Assembly: GCA_036399695.1 (NCBI GenBank)
Contig: DASWMP010000038.1
Span: forward strand, 1-9,623
Reading direction: 5' to 3'
Length of the DNA: 9,623 nt
Source: DASVEE01 sp036399695
Lineage (GTDB): Bacteria; Acidobacteriota; Thermoanaerobaculia; Gp7-AA8
The position numbers and the translations under genes were made by a program. Of this stretch, positions 1 to 5,103 are shown one piece after another. Within the stretch, counting starts at the first letter, position 1. Each line of letters opens with the position of its first letter. The notes beneath the pieces were generated by a model, which worked only from the letters and a program-made list of their open reading frames with translations, did not search any database and had not been told where the DNA came from.

Positions 1-21
1 CCGATATTCGGCGGAATCTGA
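1..21 (+). CDS. Possible 3' tip of an upstream gene (partial)
   Basis: Reading frame 1 from the window edge gives PIFGGI followed by TGA at 19-21, and the repeat at 22-48 begins directly after that stop. This would fit the last codons of a plus-strand gene lying outside the window, but six residues cannot identify a product and the frame could be open by chance. The rest of the gap up to 143 shows no convincing coding. Confidence 0.2.
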   Translation, partial: PIFGGI

Positions 22-48
22 ATGTGGGACAGACACTCCTGTCTGTCC
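22..48. repeat. Single arm of a GGACAGACA hairpin repeat
   Basis: This 27-base stretch matches the left arm of the palindrome at 2533-2559 with two differences. Its core is a perfect 9-bp hairpin: GGACAGACA (27-35), loop CTCC (36-39), TGTCTGTCC (40-48). Unlike the later copy, it has no mirrored second arm here; instead a small unrelated hairpin, GCGCC CGCA GGCGC, follows at 49-62. It is a dispersed REP-like palindromic repeat sitting in a gap after a possible gene end, and could fold in RNA as a terminator-like or stabilising hairpin. Function is inferred only. Confidence 0.75.
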
Positions 49-105
49 GCGCCCGCAGGCGCCGGTTCATCGACGGCAGAACCAAGGGAGTAGATCGAAA
101 CGCAC

Positions 106-142
106 CGTTTTGAGACACCCTCCGTTCGCCACCGCACTCCGA
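106..142 (-). repeat. 37-base post-stop repeat, left copy
   Basis: Read on the minus strand, this 37-base element begins TCGGAGTGCGGTGGCG and ends near GGTGTCTCAAAACG. It matches the segment at 9587-9623 (plus strand) at 34 of 37 positions, with differences at 108, 125 and 126. It starts two bases after the TGA stop (145-147) of the minus-strand DUF1858 gene, exactly the placement of the other copy behind icd. It contains no strong internal hairpin that I can see. It is best described as an interspersed 3'-UTR repeat of unknown role. Confidence 0.75.
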
Positions 143-144
143 GA

Positions 145-351
145 TCACTGACTCTCGACCAGCGAGTTCAGGTCCGCCAGCAGCCGCTCCAGCGGCAACC
201 GGTATCCCTCCGCCACTTCCCGCAGGGTCTCGATCTCCGCCGAGGAGCAGCCGGCGCAGCCGCCGATGTGGTACGCGGCGAACACCCAGCGCGCACTCGG
301 GTGCAGCGCGAGCGCCTCGTTGACGCGCATCTCAGGGGTGAACCGGGTCAC
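145..351 (-). CDS. DUF1858-type redox-disulfide domain protein
   Basis: A 68-residue cytoplasmic protein made of a single DUF1858 (hybrid-cluster-protein-associated redox disulfide) domain. The family signature is visible: an N-terminal FTPEMRVNEALALHP stretch, a variable helix, then GGCAGC, whose CxxC pair (C32, C35) is the probable redox disulfide, then a helical tail containing LERLLADLNSL. The start is GTG at 351-349, chosen because family members begin a few residues before this helix; ATG at 330 would cut off the first strand. There is no Shine-Dalgarno sequence, but a TAGAAT hexamer lies 9 bases upstream of the GTG, suggesting a leaderless message. It is divergent from moaD across 26 bp. 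Partner and substrate are unknown; a redox or metal-sulfur role is inferred from the family. Confidence 0.8.
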   Translation of the reverse strand: MTRFTPEMRVNEALALHPSARWVFAAYHIGGCAGCSSAEIETLREVAEGYRLPLERLLADLNSLVESQ

Positions 352-360
352 GATCGAATG

Positions 361-366
361 ATTCTA
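361..366 (-). promoter_or_regulatory. -10-like TAGAAT for the DUF1858 gene
   Basis: On the minus strand TAGAAT (366 to 361) is followed by nine bases and then the GTG start at 351. The spacing puts the transcription start at or very near the start codon. It overlaps the opposite-strand -10 for moaD by two bases. No good -35 box is visible. Confidence 0.45.
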
Positions 367-370
367 CAAT
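365..370 (+). promoter_or_regulatory. -10-like TACAAT for the moaD operon
   Basis: TACAAT is followed by exactly seven bases and the moaD ATG at 378, the classic geometry of a leaderless promoter. There is no Shine-Dalgarno sequence in the 26-bp gap. The hexamer shares positions 365-366 with the minus-strand -10, so the two promoters probably exclude each other. No -35 consensus is visible at the expected distance. Confidence 0.45.
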
Positions 371-377
371 CGCGGCG

Positions 378-623
378 ATGAAAGTCCGGCTTCTGCTGTT
401 CGCCGTCCTCCGCGATATCGCCGGCACCGGGAACCTGACTCTCGAGCTGCCGGCGGGCGCGACGGCGCGCGACGTCTGGAGCGACCTTCGTGCGCGGCAT
501 GCGCAGCTCGCCGATTACGCGCTGCCGCCCATGACCGCCATCAACGAGAGCTACGCCGCCCCCGATACCGTGCTGCAGGAAGGCGACGAGCTGGCCTTCA
601 TCCCGCCGGTTGCCGGCGGCTGA
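378..623 (+). CDS. moaD: Molybdopterin synthase sulfur-carrier subunit MoaD
   Basis: An 81-residue ubiquitin-fold protein. In molybdenum cofactor synthesis its C-terminal glycine is adenylated, converted to a thiocarboxylate and used by MoaE to put the dithiolene sulfurs onto precursor Z (cPMP). The sequence shows the normal family length, the opening beta strand MKVRLLLFAVLRD, the strand EGDELAFIPPVAGG and the essential terminal Gly-Gly, immediately followed by TGA. moaE begins six bases after the stop, so the two subunits are co-translated in the usual order. The start ATG has no Shine-Dalgarno sequence and follows a -10-like hexamer by seven bases. No moaA, moaC or MoeB-type activating gene lies in the window, so those steps must be encoded elsewhere. 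Confidence 0.95.
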   Translation: MKVRLLLFAVLRDIAGTGNLTLELPAGATARDVWSDLRARHAQLADYALPPMTAINESYAAPDTVLQEGDELAFIPPVAGG

Positions 624-629
624 CAATCC

Positions 630-1067
630 ATGAGCTACTTCACCGACGACCCGATCGAGCCTCGCGCCCTCGTCGAGCGCGTGATGCGCCAGAGCGACGG
701 CGCGTACGTCCTGTTCGAAGGCGTGGTCCGCAATCATCACGAGGGGAAGGCCGTCGAGTCGATCCTCTATGAGGCGTACCGTCCGATGGCGGAGAAGGAG
801 ATGGCGGCAATCGTGCTGGACGTGGAGCGTCAGTTTCCCGACGTCGCCCTCGCCGTCGTCCATCGTCTCGGCCTGCTGCACGTCGGGGACGCCTCGATCG
901 CCATCGTCTGCGCCTCGCCGCATCGCGCTGAAGCGTTCGCCGCCTGCCGCATGACGATCGATCGCATCAAGGAAACTGTTCCGATCTGGAAGAAGGAGCG
1001 TGGACCCGGCGGCGAAGAATGGGTCGGCTGGGCGAACTGCAAACATGTCGAGCACCAACGTTCGTGA
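630..1067 (+). CDS. moaE: Molybdopterin synthase catalytic subunit MoaE
   Basis: A 145-residue catalytic subunit of the MoaD2-MoaE2 heterotetramer that converts cPMP to molybdopterin in the cytoplasm. Family motifs are in order: GAYVLFEGVVRNHHEGK (24-40), YEAY (47-50), HRLGLLHVGDASI (78-90) and DRIKETVPIWKKE (111-123). The last contains K114 and K121, which correspond to the conserved active-site lysines (E. coli K119 and K126). Length is close to the family norm, with a short nonconserved tail after the GW that ends the conserved part. It starts six bases after moaD with no visible Shine-Dalgarno sequence. Its 3' end overlaps the start of the Nudix gene by 23 bases. Confidence 0.95.
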   Translation: MSYFTDDPIEPRALVERVMRQSDGAYVLFEGVVRNHHEGKAVESILYEAYRPMAEKEMAAIVLDVERQFPDVALAVVHRLGLLHVGDASIAIVCASPHRAEAFAACRMTIDRIKETVPIWKKERGPGGEEWVGWANCKHVEHQRS

Positions 1068-1773
1068 CGATCAACTCCCCCGCGGAGCCGGTAGCGGCGC
1101 GGCCGATACGCGCCCGCTGCCCGCCGCCACGGTCCTCGTCCTGCGCGACGATCCGTTCGAAGTCCTCATGCTGCGCCGCACGGAGACCAGCTCGTTCGTG
1201 CCCGGCGCCTGGGTGTTCCCGGGCGGCGTGATGGAGCAGATCGACCGCGATCTCTCGACGGAGCTGCTCGGCGGCTCGTTCCTCGGCGCAATGCGCGTGA
1301 CCGCCGCGCGCGAGCTGTTCGAAGAGACGGGCCTCTGGCTCGGCGAGCCGCTCGAAGACGCGGAATCGAAACGGCGCCGTCTCCTTGCCGGCAGCCTCTC
1401 GTTCCGCAGCATCCTCAACGACTCCCCGGTGCAGTTCGACCAGCTCGTCTGGACGGCGCGGTGGATCACGCCGGTGGCCATCCCGAAACGCTTCGATACC
1501 TACTTTTTCCTGGCCAAGGTGCCGCGCGGCGCCGTCGCCACGGCAGAGGAGAGCGAATCGGTGGAAGCGCTCTGGATCTCGCCGGAGCATGCGCTCGCAA
1601 GGCACGCCGCCGGAGAACTGGGCATGGTCCTGCCGACGATCAAGAACCTCGAGGCCATCACCGGCTTCCACTCCGCTGAGGCGCTGCTCGATTCGCGGCG
1701 CGGCGTGGAAGTCCCGGCCATCGAGCCGGTGCTGATCGTGGAGAACGGCCAGAAGAAGATCGTGATCCCCTGA
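1045..1773 (+). CDS. Nudix hydrolase, NUDT19-like
   Basis: A 242-residue Nudix-fold hydrolase. The catalytic helix is plain at 89-96 (RELFEETG), but the preceding part of the Nudix box, FPGGVMEQIDRD (58-69), is separated from it by an insertion of about twenty residues. This interrupted box, together with ARWITP and KRFDTYFFLAKVP (138-160), is the pattern of the NUDT19-like group, whose eukaryotic members hydrolyse CoA and acyl-CoA pyrophosphate bonds. Substrate here is therefore inferred, not shown. I chose ATG 1045, inside the end of moaE; an in-frame ATG at 1000 would add fifteen low-complexity residues and lengthen the overlap. No later start precedes the domain, so overlap with moaE is unavoidable. 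The MBL gene follows after 13 bases. Confidence 0.88.
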   Translation: MSSTNVRDDQLPRGAGSGAADTRPLPAATVLVLRDDPFEVLMLRRTETSSFVPGAWVFPGGVMEQIDRDLSTELLGGSFLGAMRVTAARELFEETGLWLGEPLEDAESKRRRLLAGSLSFRSILNDSPVQFDQLVWTARWITPVAIPKRFDTYFFLAKVPRGAVATAEESESVEALWISPEHALARHAAGELGMVLPTIKNLEAITGFHSAEALLDSRRGVEVPAIEPVLIVENGQKKIVIP

Positions 1774-1786
1774 CAGACATCCGCTG

Positions 1787-2521
1787 ATGCACATCCGCCG
1801 TCTCACCGCCCCGAACCCCGGCCCGTTCACGCTCGACGGCACGCAGACGTATCTCCTCGGCGAAACCGCCGTGCTCGATCCCGGTCCGGCCATCGACCGG
1901 CACATCGAGGCCATCCTCGCCGCGCAGCCACGCCTGACGACGATCCTCATCACCCACCGCCACGACGACCACGCGCCGGCGGCCGTTGCGATCCGCAAGC
2001 GCACCGGCGCGAAGGTCTACGCGCCGAAGAACGTGCTGGACGACAGGACAGTGGACGTGCGCATCGCCGGCGGCGAGGAGCTGCTCGTCGACGGCGAGCC
2101 GGTGGAGGTCATCGCCACGCCCGGTCACACGAACGAGCACGTCTGCTTCCTGACGCGCGACGGCGATCTCTTCACCGGCGACACGGTCCTCGGCAGCGGT
2201 ACGACGGCCATCTTCCCGCCGGACGGCCACATGGGCGATTACCTGCGCTCGCTGGCCACGCTGCGCGCGCGCAATCCGAAACGCATCTATCCCGCGCACG
2301 GTCCGATCCGCGAGGAGGCCGTGGCGCTGATCGACGAGTACATCGCCCACCGCCTGGAGCGCGAACGGCAGATCGTGGAGGCCGTCGCCGCCGGCGACAC
2401 GACCGTCGGCGCGATGCGCAAGCGCATCTACCCCATTCTCGACCCCAGGCTGCACCGCGCGGCGGAGATTCAACTGACCGCGCACCTCGTCAAGCTCCGC
2501 GAAGAAGGCCGGGTACCGTGA
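1787..2521 (+). CDS. MBL-fold metallohydrolase, LACTB2-like
   Basis: A 244-residue metallo-beta-lactamase-fold protein with a C-terminal winged-helix-like extension, the layout of the LACTB2 group. Metal ligands are complete: THRHDDH (H57, H59, D61, H62), PGHT (H114), GDT (D132) and PAHGP (H171). Residues 184-244 (helical, with a region around TAHLVKLREEGRV) resemble the winged-helix end found in LACTB2-like proteins. Human LACTB2 is an endoribonuclease, while bacterial relatives are often just annotated as hydrolases, so the substrate is open. The gene follows the Nudix gene by 13 bases and is probably the last of the moaD-moaE-Nudix-MBL operon. There is no Shine-Dalgarno sequence. A large palindrome begins 11 bases after its stop and may end the transcript. 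Confidence 0.9.
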   Translation: MHIRRLTAPNPGPFTLDGTQTYLLGETAVLDPGPAIDRHIEAILAAQPRLTTILITHRHDDHAPAAVAIRKRTGAKVYAPKNVLDDRTVDVRIAGGEELLVDGEPVEVIATPGHTNEHVCFLTRDGDLFTGDTVLGSGTTAIFPPDGHMGDYLRSLATLRARNPKRIYPAHGPIREEAVALIDEYIAHRLERERQIVEAVAAGDTTVGAMRKRIYPILDPRLHRAAEIQLTAHLVKLREEGRVP

Positions 2522-2532
2522 CCCGTGCTTCT

Positions 2533-2602
2533 ATGTAGGACAGACACTCTTGTCTGTCCGGTGTACCGGTACACGGGACAGACAAGAGTGTCTGTCCTAC
2601 AT
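2533..2602. repeat. 70-base near-perfect palindrome (REP-like)
   Basis: Two 27-base arms (2533-2559 and 2576-2602) are exact reverse complements. They flank a 14-base self-complementary centre, GTGTACCGGTACAC (2561-2574). The only unpaired bases are G2560 and G2575. Each arm also contains its own 9-bp hairpin, GGACAGACA / TGTCTGTCC with a CTCT or AGAG loop, so the DNA or RNA can fold either as one long hairpin or as two small ones. The short sequences TGCTT (2526-2530) and AAGCA (2606-2610) can extend the stem with a bulge. A one-arm relative lies at 22-48. Located between the MBL gene and argF, it could stop or insulate transcription. It lacks a U-run, so a classical terminator role is uncertain. 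Confidence 0.85.
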
Positions 2603-2616
2603 TCAAAGCAAGCCAT

Positions 2617-2652
2617 TTGTCCCATCTGTCCCATAGCTCCCATCCCTCCCAT
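2617..2652. repeat. Four-unit 9-base tandem array (NNNTCCCAT)
   Basis: Four consecutive 9-base units, TTGTCCCAT, CTGTCCCAT, AGCTCCCAT and CCCTCCCAT, occupy 2617-2652. The TCCCAT half is invariant and the first three bases vary. The last unit runs into the argF -10-like hexamer, so unit number could change upstream promoter spacing. No protein is encoded: reading through it only gives repetitive peptides. Confidence 0.8.
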
Positions 2653-2657
2653 AGAAT
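2652..2657 (+). promoter_or_regulatory. -10-like TAGAAT for argF
   Basis: TAGAAT is followed by nine bases and the argF ATG at 2667, the same spacing seen before the DUF1858 gene. No Shine-Dalgarno sequence and no convincing -35 box are present; the -35 position falls in the 9-base repeat array. A leaderless or nearly leaderless argF message is inferred. Confidence 0.4.
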
Positions 2658-2666
2658 GCCCCCGAC

Positions 2667-3593
2667 ATGCGACGACACAAAGACTTCATCGAAATTCACG
2701 ACTACACCGCGGACGAGGTCCAGGAGATCTTCGAGCTCGCCCGCGACATGAAGGCCGACCCGAAAAAATTCAACACCGTCCTGCAGGGACAGACGCTGGC
2801 GATGATCTTCGAGAAATCGTCGACCCGCACGCGCGTCTCCTTCGAGGTCGGGATGTACCAGCTCGGCGGGCACGCGCTGTTCCTCTCGGCGCGCGACATC
2901 CAGCTCGGCCGCGGCGAGCCGATCTACGACACGGCCAAAGTGCTGGCCCGCTACGTGGACGGCATCATGGCCCGCACGTTCGCGCACAAGACCGTGACCG
3001 ACCTCGCCGAATACGCGAAGGTGCCGGTCATCAACGGCCTCACCGATCTCTCGCACCCCTGCCAGGCCATGACCGACTACTTCACGGCCTGGGAGAAGTT
3101 CGGCGGCGAGCTGAAAGGACGCAAGATCGCCTACGTCGGCGACGGCAACAACATGGCGCACTCGCTCATGTTCGGCGCGCCGAAAGTGGGCATGGACATC
3201 TGGATCGCCACGCCGCCGAGCTACAAGCCGGACCCGCAGGTCACGGCCCAGGCGCAGGCCGACGCCGAAGCCCTCGGCCGCAAGGTCGTGATCACGGAAT
3301 CGATGGAGGACGCGATCCGCGACGCCGACGTCGTCGAGACGGACGTCTGGGCCTCGATGGGACAGGAAGAGGAAGCCGAGAAGCGCCACCGCGACTTCCG
3401 CGGCTGGATGATCGACGCCCGCTTCATGTCGCTGGCCAAAAAGGATTCGATCTTCCTCCACTGCCTGCCCGCCCATCGCGGCGAGGAAGTTGCAGCCGAG
3501 GTCATCGATGGCCCGCAGTCGGTCATCTATGACGAAGCCGAAAATCGCCTGCACATCCAGAAGGCGATCATGGCCACACTGATGAAGAAGTAG
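2667..3593 (+). CDS. argF: Ornithine carbamoyltransferase
   Basis: A 308-residue anabolic ornithine carbamoyltransferase, which makes citrulline from ornithine and carbamoyl phosphate in arginine synthesis. The carbamoyl-phosphate site is SSTRTR (51-56) and HPCQ (130-133). The ornithine-binding SMG loop, VWASMGQE (227-234), is the mark that separates it from aspartate carbamoyltransferase. The catalytic FLHCLPAHRGEEV segment is at 263-275, with HCLP at 265-268. Length and domain order are normal: carbamoyl-phosphate domain, then ornithine domain, then a C-terminal helix ending TLMKK. It stands alone, with no other arg gene in the window, bounded by repeats on both sides, and probably has its own promoter. 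No ARG-box-like operator was recognised. Confidence 0.96.
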   Translation: MRRHKDFIEIHDYTADEVQEIFELARDMKADPKKFNTVLQGQTLAMIFEKSSTRTRVSFEVGMYQLGGHALFLSARDIQLGRGEPIYDTAKVLARYVDGIMARTFAHKTVTDLAEYAKVPVINGLTDLSHPCQAMTDYFTAWEKFGGELKGRKIAYVGDGNNMAHSLMFGAPKVGMDIWIATPPSYKPDPQVTAQAQADAEALGRKVVITESMEDAIRDADVVETDVWASMGQEEEAEKRHRDFRGWMIDARFMSLAKKDSIFLHCLPAHRGEEVAAEVIDGPQSVIYDEAENRLHIQKAIMATLMKK

Positions 3594-3660
3594 GCAGTGC
3601 GCAGTTGGCAGTCGGCAGGAAAAGCGCCTTCTGCCAACCGCCAACTGCCAACCGCCAACT
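3594..3660. repeat. Inverted and tandem GTTGGCA-type repeat
   Basis: Starting right after the argF stop, 3594-3618 pairs imperfectly with 3631-3656 (21 of 26 positions), across a 12-base spacer. The best section is AGTTGGCAGTCGGCAG (3603-3618) against CTGCCAACCGCCAACT (3631-3646). Within the right arm, GCCAACCGCCAACT is directly duplicated at 3633-3646 and 3647-3660. It reaches to five bases before the next ATG, leaving no room for a ribosome binding site. An RNA hairpin here could end or attenuate transcription between argF and the SH3-TonB gene, but there is no T-run. Confidence 0.75.
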
Positions 3661-3665
3661 AACGC

Positions 3666-4691
3666 ATGCCTGACCCTCAAACCCGCCATACGCGCGGCCT
3701 CATCGTCGTGATCGTCCTGGGCGTGATTTTCTTCACGCTGCTCGGGCTGATCATCCTCAAATCCGGCGAGAAACGGCCGGAAGGGCCCGCGATCAACGAG
3801 ACGCTGACGGTGCTGCCCATGCGCATCCGCGTGCGCACCGAGGCGAATGCGCGTGCGCCTGTGGTGGCGACGGTGAACGGCGGACAGCAGGTGCTGATGC
3901 TCGAGGACCAGGGGGCGTGGGTGCGCGTGCGTACCGCCGGCGGGCTGGAAGGTTGGGCCGAGCGGGCGAATCTCGAGCGCACCATCGAACAGGAGCGCCG
4001 GCTGGCCCGTTTCGCCGCCATCCGCAAGCTCCCGCCGCTCGAAGGCAACGCCAACGACCGGACGCAGCTCTTCGCCGGCCCCGGCATCTTCTACCCGCTC
4101 GTCGGCGAGCTTCCGGACGGGAAGAAGGTCGTGGTCTACACGCGCGACCATGACTTCTACGCCATCGATCACGAGGGGCAGGTTGCGTACGCCCCCATCG
4201 ACACCATCGACGTGACCGCGCCGAGCGAGCACCAGCTCGACGTGCAGACGGCCAGCGCCGCGCCGGCGCCGACCACCACCACCCCGACGACGACGCAGAT
4301 CGCCGAGACCGCCACGACGCCGCCCGAGCCGGAGCCGCCCGTCGTGCCGGAGCCGGAGCCCACGCCCGAGCCACGGCCCGAGCCCGTCGACACCGGCCGC
4401 GTCTTCGCCGCCGTCCCGGCCGGAGGCACGCAGCCCACCGAAGCGAACCGCGTCGTGCCGCGCTACCCGTCCCGCGCCCGCGCCGCCGGAGTCCAGGGCG
4501 CCGTCGTCATCCGCGGCATCGTCCGCCGCGACGGCACGATCGACAACGTCGAGGTCATCAAGGACCTCCCCTACGGCCTCGGCGAAGCAGCCCGCGACGC
4601 CGTCACCCGCTGGCGCTTCCACCCGGCCACGTATCGCGGCGAACCGATCGACGTGTATTACACCGTGACCGTGAACTTCCGTCTGCGGTAG
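3666..4691 (+). CDS. Membrane-anchored SH3-TonB C-terminal domain protein
   Basis: A 341-residue envelope protein anchored in the inner membrane. A single membrane helix (about 11-31) is followed by a bacterial SH3 domain (about 46-106, with RIRVRTEANARAPVVATV and GLEGWAERANLE). A second SH3-like stretch lies at about 122-183. A Thr/Pro/Glu-rich linker of 198-240 can span the periplasm, and a TonB C-terminal domain covers about 260-341 (VVPRYPSRARAAGVQGAVVI through AVTRWRFHPATYRGEPIDVYYTVTVNFRL). TonB domains pass proton-motive energy to outer-membrane transporters or act in other envelope links. SH3 domains usually bind peptidoglycan or proteins. No exbB, exbD or receptor gene is nearby, so true energy transduction is unproven. 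The start ATG lies just after the inverted repeat, with no Shine-Dalgarno sequence. Confidence 0.88.
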   Translation: MPDPQTRHTRGLIVVIVLGVIFFTLLGLIILKSGEKRPEGPAINETLTVLPMRIRVRTEANARAPVVATVNGGQQVLMLEDQGAWVRVRTAGGLEGWAERANLERTIEQERRLARFAAIRKLPPLEGNANDRTQLFAGPGIFYPLVGELPDGKKVVVYTRDHDFYAIDHEGQVAYAPIDTIDVTAPSEHQLDVQTASAAPAPTTTTPTTTQIAETATTPPEPEPPVVPEPEPTPEPRPEPVDTGRVFAAVPAGGTQPTEANRVVPRYPSRARAAGVQGAVVIRGIVRRDGTIDNVEVIKDLPYGLGEAARDAVTRWRFHPATYRGEPIDVYYTVTVNFRLR

Positions 4692-4698
4692 CGCCGAG

Positions 4699-4725
4699 AG
4701 GGAACGATAGGACCTACCGTTCCCT
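4699..4725. terminator. Hairpin between convergent genes
   Basis: AGGGAACG (4699-4706) pairs with CGTTCCCT (4718-4725); after one mismatch, TAG (4708-4710) pairs with CTA (4714-4716), leaving loop GAC. The hairpin sits 8 bases after the SH3-TonB stop and covers the PDZ gene stop codon on the other strand, so it is placed to end both transcripts. Neither strand has a following T-run, so factor-independent termination is only a guess. Confidence 0.5.
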
Positions 4726-5103
4726 GTCCCGCTTTTCGCGCGCCAGTTCCAGATTGCGCTTCCAGCGCTCGAATTGTTCGTCGGTCATGGGCGCGGCGGT
4801 GAGCACGCGCTTTTCGGACTTCTGCTCGCGCACGATCGTCAACTTGACCTTCTGCCCCGGCTTGATCGACGCCATCGATTCGAGCAGGGCCACCGAGTCC
4901 TTGGCCTGAATGGCCTTGCCGTCGATGGCCGTGACCACGTCGTTCACTTTCACACCGGCCACGTCCGCCGGTCCGCCCGGGGGCACGATGCGCACGATCA
5001 GCCACTGCTCGGCGTCTTTCGTGTGATGCGTGAAGCCCATGCCCAGCCAGCCCGGGCGCGCGTTCGTCTGGACCGCGAGCAGCAGCAATAGCAGCAGTTT
5101 CAT
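4714..5103 (-). CDS. Secreted single-PDZ-domain protein
   Basis: A 129-residue protein with a short, leucine-rich signal peptide (MKLLLLLLLAVQTNA, probable cut near 15). It is followed by one PDZ domain (about 18-100): a GWLGMGF entry strand, PPGGPADVAGVKVNDVVTAI (40-59) and KVKLTIVREQK. The charged helical tail (107-129) is rich in Arg, Lys and Glu. There is no protease domain, so it is a free-standing PDZ module for binding peptide ends or partner proteins in the periplasm. The start ATG (5103) overlaps the stop of the upstream 676-residue gene as ATGA and has a GGAG-type ribosome binding site about seven bases upstream. A longer in-frame start at 5157 would bury the signal peptide behind basic residues and is rejected. 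Confidence 0.85.
   Translation of the reverse strand: MKLLLLLLLAVQTNARPGWLGMGFTHHTKDAEQWLIVRIVPPGGPADVAGVKVNDVVTAIDGKAIQAKDSVALLESMASIKPGQKVKLTIVREQKSEKRVLTAAPMTDEQFERWKRNLELAREKRDRER

Noticed and set aside
49..62. GCGCC-CGCA-GGCGC hairpin as an intrinsic terminator
   Set aside because: The stem is only 5 bp, there is no T-run, and such GC hairpins arise easily by chance here.
352..377. Molybdenum-cofactor riboswitch before moaD
   Set aside because: Only 26 bases separate the divergent starts, far too short for the aptamer.
1045..1773. Frameshift or broken Nudix box
   Set aside because: The gap between the GG part and REL-EE is in frame and matches the known insertion of NUDT19-like proteins.
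2617..2652. CRISPR array
   Set aside because: Units are 9 bases with no spacers and there are no cas genes.
2525..3532. 335-codon plus-strand frame starting in the palindrome
   Set aside because: Its first residues are just the translated repeat, and the rest is an out-of-frame reading of argF.
2490..4622. 710-codon minus-strand open frame opposite argF and the SH3-TonB gene
   Set aside because: It is a GC-rich antisense shadow: low-complexity Arg, Asp and Gly composition, no domain, and it runs through the palindrome and the repeats.
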